Shown here: in pieces, positions 33,359-36,388 of the stretch
Layout: each line of letters starts with the position of its first letter
Numbering within the stretch: the stretch's first letter is position 1
Assembly: GCA_944393295.1 (NCBI GenBank)
Contig: CALXZR010000066.1
Location: 1 to 36,388 of the forward strand
DNA: 36,388 bases
Reading direction: 5' to 3'
Source of the DNA: an uncultured Clostridia bacterium
GTDB taxonomy: Bacteria > Bacillota_A > Clostridia > TANB77 > CAG-508
Program-made: the position numbers and the translations under genes
The notes under the pieces: model-generated
Database searches by the model: none
What the model was told of the DNA's origin: nothing
Seen by the model: only the letters and a program-made list of their open reading frames with translations

Positions 33359-34702
33359 ATGAATGAAATTAGACCAAGTGACTTAGAAAACAACGAAGGG
33401 GGAAAAGGAAATAAGTTTGAAATAGATGTTCCAGATATTACAAAGAATGAACATCAAGAGCAAAGCAGTTCAAGAAACAGTCAAAGGCGGAAGGCTTTAA
33501 GAAGAAAACGCAGAATGCGTAAAATAACGCTTTTGATAAAAAATATCTTTATGTTATCTGTAAGCATATTAGCCTTAATTGCTATTATTTTAATATTAAG
33601 CAATTTATATAAGATGTTTGTAACCAGGCGTGTAGAGAAAACTACTGTATATGGTGAAAAATATGCTGAAAAGAATATTGATTTATACTTATCTGACATA
33701 GAAGAAGAACCAACAGGCAGAGATATTGCTTGGAGCTCGGAGCTACCGGCTTGGATGGAAGATGATATGTCATATTTAATAAATAACTATATGGAATATA
33801 TAGTATACAAGTTTGGAAGCTATGAATTTTATATGGAACCATACGGAGACACTTATCTATATTATTATGGAGATGAAGGACTTAGTAATTGTTCCATATA
33901 TAAAAATGAAAACCATATTGTTATTTATGGAGAAGACGAATATGAGAGATTTGTGAGATATGAGATATCAAAAGTTGGAATATATTCTACGGATGTGATT
34001 ACCGAAAATATTGCTGTGAAATTTTCAGATTCTGAAAAAATAAGTGATATTATTTATCTAACCTATGGATACAATTTATGTATAGGGAATGATAAGAAAA
34101 CTGTTTTTTTGTATTCTGATAACCAACAAGTAGGGGATAAGATTATTTTAAATTCAGAAGTGGATTACCAAAGAATTTGTGAGAATTATACTGTGTTATA
34201 TACAGCTGATAACGAGGTTTATATGCCGTATATTTTAGGTAATAGTTTGCATTTAGAAAAGCTTCCTTCTGAATTTAATTTAGATAGTAATATAGGTACA
34301 GTCGAGTTTAGAGATGATGAAATGTACTTTTCTAACATTGCTCCTATAATATTTCAAGAAAATGGCGCAAATGTTCTTGTCCCTAAAAATGAAGAGGCTT
34401 TTAATATAAATCAGGAAAATTATGATGGAACAAGCTTAGAATGGGAGCTAATACCTATTGAGGAAATGTTTATAAAGGCTGATATAGATCACCAAAATAT
34501 GCTCGCAACAGTATATCTCAAATATGGAGACTTGATTGGTACATTCGATTACAGAATTAATGGGTATGACAGCAATATTTCTATCTCTAGAAGCGAAACA
34601 TCACTAAGCAACAGTTACACGGTATTTAGCGAAGAGGAATACTGGCAAGTTATTGAAAAAATCCGGGAAACTTATGCAAAATACTACGATAGACGAAGCT
34701 AA
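33359..34702 (+). CDS. Single-pass membrane protein of unknown function
   Basis: A 447-residue protein that I do not recognise. The N-terminal 55 residues are hydrophilic and end in a very basic run (RRKALRRKRRMRK), followed by one membrane helix (about 57-81). The remainder, about 360 residues, should be outside the cell, by the positive-inside rule. That part is rich in Tyr, Glu, Asp and Asn, looks beta-rich, and has no visible catalytic motif, dockerin or repeat. The ATG follows AGAGGA. It is a single-gene unit with a strong promoter and a hairpin terminator, so it is probably well expressed. Confidence 0.7.
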   Translation: MNEIRPSDLENNEGGKGNKFEIDVPDITKNEHQEQSSSRNSQRRKALRRKRRMRKITLLIKNIFMLSVSILALIAIILILSNLYKMFVTRRVEKTTVYGEKYAEKNIDLYLSDIEEEPTGRDIAWSSELPAWMEDDMSYLINNYMEYIVYKFGSYEFYMEPYGDTYLYYYGDEGLSNCSIYKNENHIVIYGEDEYERFVRYEISKVGIYSTDVITENIAVKFSDSEKISDIIYLTYGYNLCIGNDKKTVFLYSDNQQVGDKIILNSEVDYQRICENYTVLYTADNEVYMPYILGNSLHLEKLPSEFNLDSNIGTVEFRDDEMYFSNIAPIIFQENGANVLVPKNEEAFNINQENYDGTSLEWELIPIEEMFIKADIDHQNMLATVYLKYGDLIGTFDYRINGYDSNISISRSETSLSNSYTVFSEEEYWQVIEKIRETYAKYYDRRS

Positions 34703-34727
34703 AGTCTGTTATTAAATAATTGAACTT

Positions 34728-34766
34728 AAAGGGCAGTAATTTGCTGAAAGCAAGTTGCTGCTCTTT
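34728..34766 (+). terminator. Long hairpin after the unknown membrane-protein gene
   Basis: A 12-bp outer stem with two G-U pairs (34728-34739 with 34755-34766) enclosing an inner TTGCT/AGCAA stem. The T tract behind it is weak. Confidence 0.65.
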
Positions 34767-34799
34767 GGCTATTTTGTAGAAATTATATAAAAAAATCAC

Positions 34800-34828
34800 T
34801 TGAATTTTTATATATTAGATTATATAAT
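34800..34828 (+). promoter_or_regulatory. Sigma-A promoter of dut
   Basis: TTGAAT at 34800-34805, 17-base spacer, perfect TATAAT at 34823-34828. Confidence 0.72.
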
Positions 34829-34840
34829 GAGTAAAAAAAG

Positions 34841-34889
34841 AAAGGAGTGTACGATTAGATTAGTAAAATCGTATAGGCAGTAGAAAATG
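34841..34889 (+). promoter_or_regulatory. Ribosome site separated from the dut start by a hairpin
   Basis: AAAGGAG at 34841-34847 is about 39 bases from the ATG at 34887. A 7-bp inverted repeat (34850-34856 with 34867-34873, 10-base loop) lies between and could shorten the gap to about 15 bases. Only a weak AGG is nearer to the start. Confidence 0.4.
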
Positions 34890-35348
34890 GAAAAAAAGAG
34901 AGGCTTTGAAATAGCAAAAGGTTGGGAAAATAAAGGAATTAATTTACCAGTTAGAAAAACAAAAAATTCAGCAGGATATGATATAGAAGCTGCTGAAGAT
35001 ACAATAATTCCAGCATTTAAACCGGGACAAAAACCAACATTAGTAAAAACGGGTTTAAAAGCATATTGTGAGCCAGACGAATTTTATATGCTATGCAATA
35101 GAAGTTCAAATCCAGGTAAAAGAGGATTGGTAATGGCAAATAGTGTTGGAATTATAGACAGTGATTATTATGAAAATGAAGATAATGATGGACATTTTAT
35201 GTTTGCTTTTTATAATTTCTTTGACCATGATGTTGAGATAAAAAAAGGTGAAGCAATAGGACAAGCAATATTTATGAAATATTTAATAGTAGACAATGAT
35301 AATGCTGATGGTGTTAGAAAAGGTGGTTTTGGCTCAACAACAAAATAA
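34887..35348 (+). CDS. dut: dUTP diphosphatase (dUTPase)
   Basis: A trimeric enzyme that hydrolyses dUTP to dUMP and pyrophosphate, keeping uracil out of DNA and feeding dTMP synthesis. All five motifs are visible in 153 residues: SAGYDIEAAED (1), RSSNPGKRGLVMAN (2), VGIIDSDYY (3), KKGEAIGQAIF (4) and RKGGFGSTTK (5). Motif 2 and the insertion YENEDNDGHFMFAFYNFF are of the clostridial type. It forms its own unit between two terminators. With the family 4 uracil glycosylase at the left of the window it guards against uracil in DNA. Confidence 0.94.
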   Translation: MEKKRGFEIAKGWENKGINLPVRKTKNSAGYDIEAAEDTIIPAFKPGQKPTLVKTGLKAYCEPDEFYMLCNRSSNPGKRGLVMANSVGIIDSDYYENEDNDGHFMFAFYNFFDHDVEIKKGEAIGQAIFMKYLIVDNDNADGVRKGGFGSTTK

Positions 35349-35354
35349 ATAGAT

Positions 35355-35395
35355 AAAAAACTATTTAAAGCTCGATACTTTAGATAGTTTTTTTT
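35355..35395 (+). terminator. Terminator of dut
   Basis: A 12-bp core stem with one G-U pair (35359-35370 with 35378-35389, 7-base loop), extended by A/T pairs into a run of eight T. Confidence 0.88.
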
Positions 35396-35461
35396 GTGTG
35401 TAAAAGCTTTTTTGAGATAAAAAATTATTGAATTTTCTTATGTAAATTTTGGTAAAAAACT

Positions 35462-35490
35462 TTGACTTTTGGTAGATTTTGTAGTATAAT
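35462..35490 (+). promoter_or_regulatory. Strong sigma-A promoter of the carD-family gene
   Basis: TTGACT at 35462-35467, 17-base spacer, perfect TATAAT at 35485-35490, about 45 bases before the start codon. Confidence 0.82.
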
Positions 35491-35534
35491 AGAAATGTAG
35501 TAATTAAGAGAATTACTTGGAAGGAGTGACCAAA

Positions 35535-36098
35535 ATGTTTAAAGTAGGAGATAAGATAGTATACCCAATGCATGGAGCTGGTGTTATTCAATCAATAGAA
35601 GAAAAAGCTATTGGAGATGAAAAACAATCATATTATATTATAAAAATGCCAGGTGAAGTAAAAGTTATGGTGCCTACTGCAAAAGCAGAAGAAATTGGAG
35701 TGAGAAATATTATAGACAAAGAAACAGCCGGAAAAGTAATCAATGTGTTAGAACAGGAATGTACAGAAATGTCTATGAAGTGGAACAAAAGATACAGAGA
35801 AAATGTAGAAAAAATGAAATCTGGCGATATCTACGAAGTAGCAGATATTGTTAGAAATCTAACTTTTAAACAAAAAGATAAAGGCTTATCTACAACTGAG
35901 AAAAAAATGCTATTAAATGCAAAACAAATTCTTGTAAGTGAACTAGTTTTAGCAGAAGATAAAGATAAAGACGAAGTTGAACAGTTAGTAGAGCAAAAAA
36001 TTAATACTTCTTACGAAATGCACAATGTAGTTTCAGAAACTACAGTACAAGATGATATTTCAAATCCTAAAGTGATGAAGAAATTTATACAAGCCTAA
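35535..36098 (+). CDS. CarD/CdnL-family RNA polymerase-binding regulator
   Basis: A 187-residue protein. The N-terminal Tudor-like RNA polymerase-interacting domain (1-65) has the family opening MFKVGDKIVYPMHGAGVI and ends with VMVPTAKAEEIGVR. A helical C-terminal domain (70-165) with LSTTEKKMLLNAKQILVSEL contacts promoter DNA in relatives. These proteins stabilise open promoter complexes, often at rRNA promoters. I start at ATG 35535 behind AAGGAGTG, since the longer frame from 35517 begins upstream of that site. It is a single gene with a consensus promoter and its own terminator. Confidence 0.92.
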   Translation: MFKVGDKIVYPMHGAGVIQSIEEKAIGDEKQSYYIIKMPGEVKVMVPTAKAEEIGVRNIIDKETAGKVINVLEQECTEMSMKWNKRYRENVEKMKSGDIYEVADIVRNLTFKQKDKGLSTTEKKMLLNAKQILVSELVLAEDKDKDEVEQLVEQKINTSYEMHNVVSETTVQDDISNPKVMKKFIQA

Positions 36099-36119
36099 TT
36101 ATAATAATACATAAAAACG

Positions 36120-36151
36120 AAAGATGGTATACAAAAGTATATCATCTTTTT
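36120..36151 (+). terminator. Terminator of the carD-family gene
   Basis: A 13-bp stem with one G-U pair (36120-36132 with 36137-36149, AAAA loop) followed by T. Confidence 0.9.
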
Positions 36152-36297
36152 GTTGCAAAATAATAGTATCTAAAAAAGAGGAGAATAAAATATTTTGTCA
36201 ACTTATAAAAAGTAAATAAATTATGTACACTTTTCTATAAAAAAAGGAAGGATTTAAAAATAATCTGTCGAATAATATATTTGAAAGGTATGAAGTA

Positions 36298-36388
36298 ATG
36301 GTTCAATATAGTAATGAATTAAAAGAAGAAATTCGATCTGCAAATGATATTGTTGAAGTCATATCTCAATATGTTGTATTAAAAAGAA
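36298..36388 (+). CDS. dnaG: DNA primase DnaG (5' end only)
   Basis: The first 30 codons of a gene that runs off the window. The peptide contains KEEIRSANDIVEVISQYVVLKR, cut by the window end just before the zinc-finger region expected in DnaG; NDIVEVIS followed by a short hydrophobic-basic step is the standard DnaG opening. AAAGGT lies 8 bases before the ATG. About 200 bases separate it from the carD-family terminator; a weak promoter (TTGTCA 36195-36200, 16 bases, TAAATT 36217-36222) may lie there. In Firmicutes dnaG is normally followed by the primary sigma gene. Confidence 0.85.
   Translation, partial: MVQYSNELKEEIRSANDIVEVISQYVVLKR

Overview
The window is chromosomal DNA from an AT-rich, endospore-forming member of the Firmicutes, most likely an uncultured gut-type clostridium. 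The evidence is very low GC, A-rich Shine-Dalgarno sites (AAGGAGG), many TTG starts, and a Clostridia-style order of division genes followed by spoIIGA-sigE and sigG. Genes on the + strand cover almost everything; only two lie on the - strand (9032-10165 and 29132-29365). No tRNA, rRNA, CRISPR array, IS element or prophage was seen, and no gene-free stretch exceeds 300 bases.

Region 1 (1-8977): a YitT-type membrane protein, then a run of closely spaced genes starting at a promoter near 1003: 8-oxoguanine glycosylase, an exported transglutaminase-like protein, addB, alanine racemase, pgeF (broken by a frameshift near 8168) and a family 4 type uracil-DNA glycosylase. DNA repair (ogg, addB, udg) and wall-precursor functions (alr, pgeF) are mixed.

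Region 2 (8978-13540): the most distinctive block. A - strand gene of unknown function carries an HExxH zinc-peptidase-like motif. Divergent from it is a secreted papain-like cysteine protease ending in a type I dockerin. The next gene encodes a secreted cohesin-like protein with an Asn/Thr linker and an LPxTG-like wall-sorting tail. Together the last two look like a two-gene system for displaying a protease on the cell surface, a one-cohesin relative of a cellulosome.

Region 3 (13541-23272): topoisomerase III and an HD-domain hydrolase, then the division cluster murA-ftsQ-DUF881-DUF881-sbp, a terminator, tandem promoters, ftsA and ftsZ.

Region 4 (23273-31337): sporulation. spoIIGA-sigE (mother-cell sigma factor and its processing protease), a DnaB-like ATPase of unknown role and a flavodiiron protein, sigG (late forespore sigma), ymxH on the other strand, a small membrane protein, and a SpoIVFA-like/SpoIVFB pair (the pro-sigma-K processing type). 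sigE and sigG, adjacent in many relatives, are separated here by about 3.4 kb.

Region 5 (31338-36388): an isolated pilin-like protein, the rpsF-ssb-rpsR operon with a structured leader, an unknown single-pass membrane protein, dut, a CarD-family regulator, and the first 30 codons of dnaG running off the end. Nearly every unit in this region has a readable sigma-A promoter and a clear intrinsic terminator.
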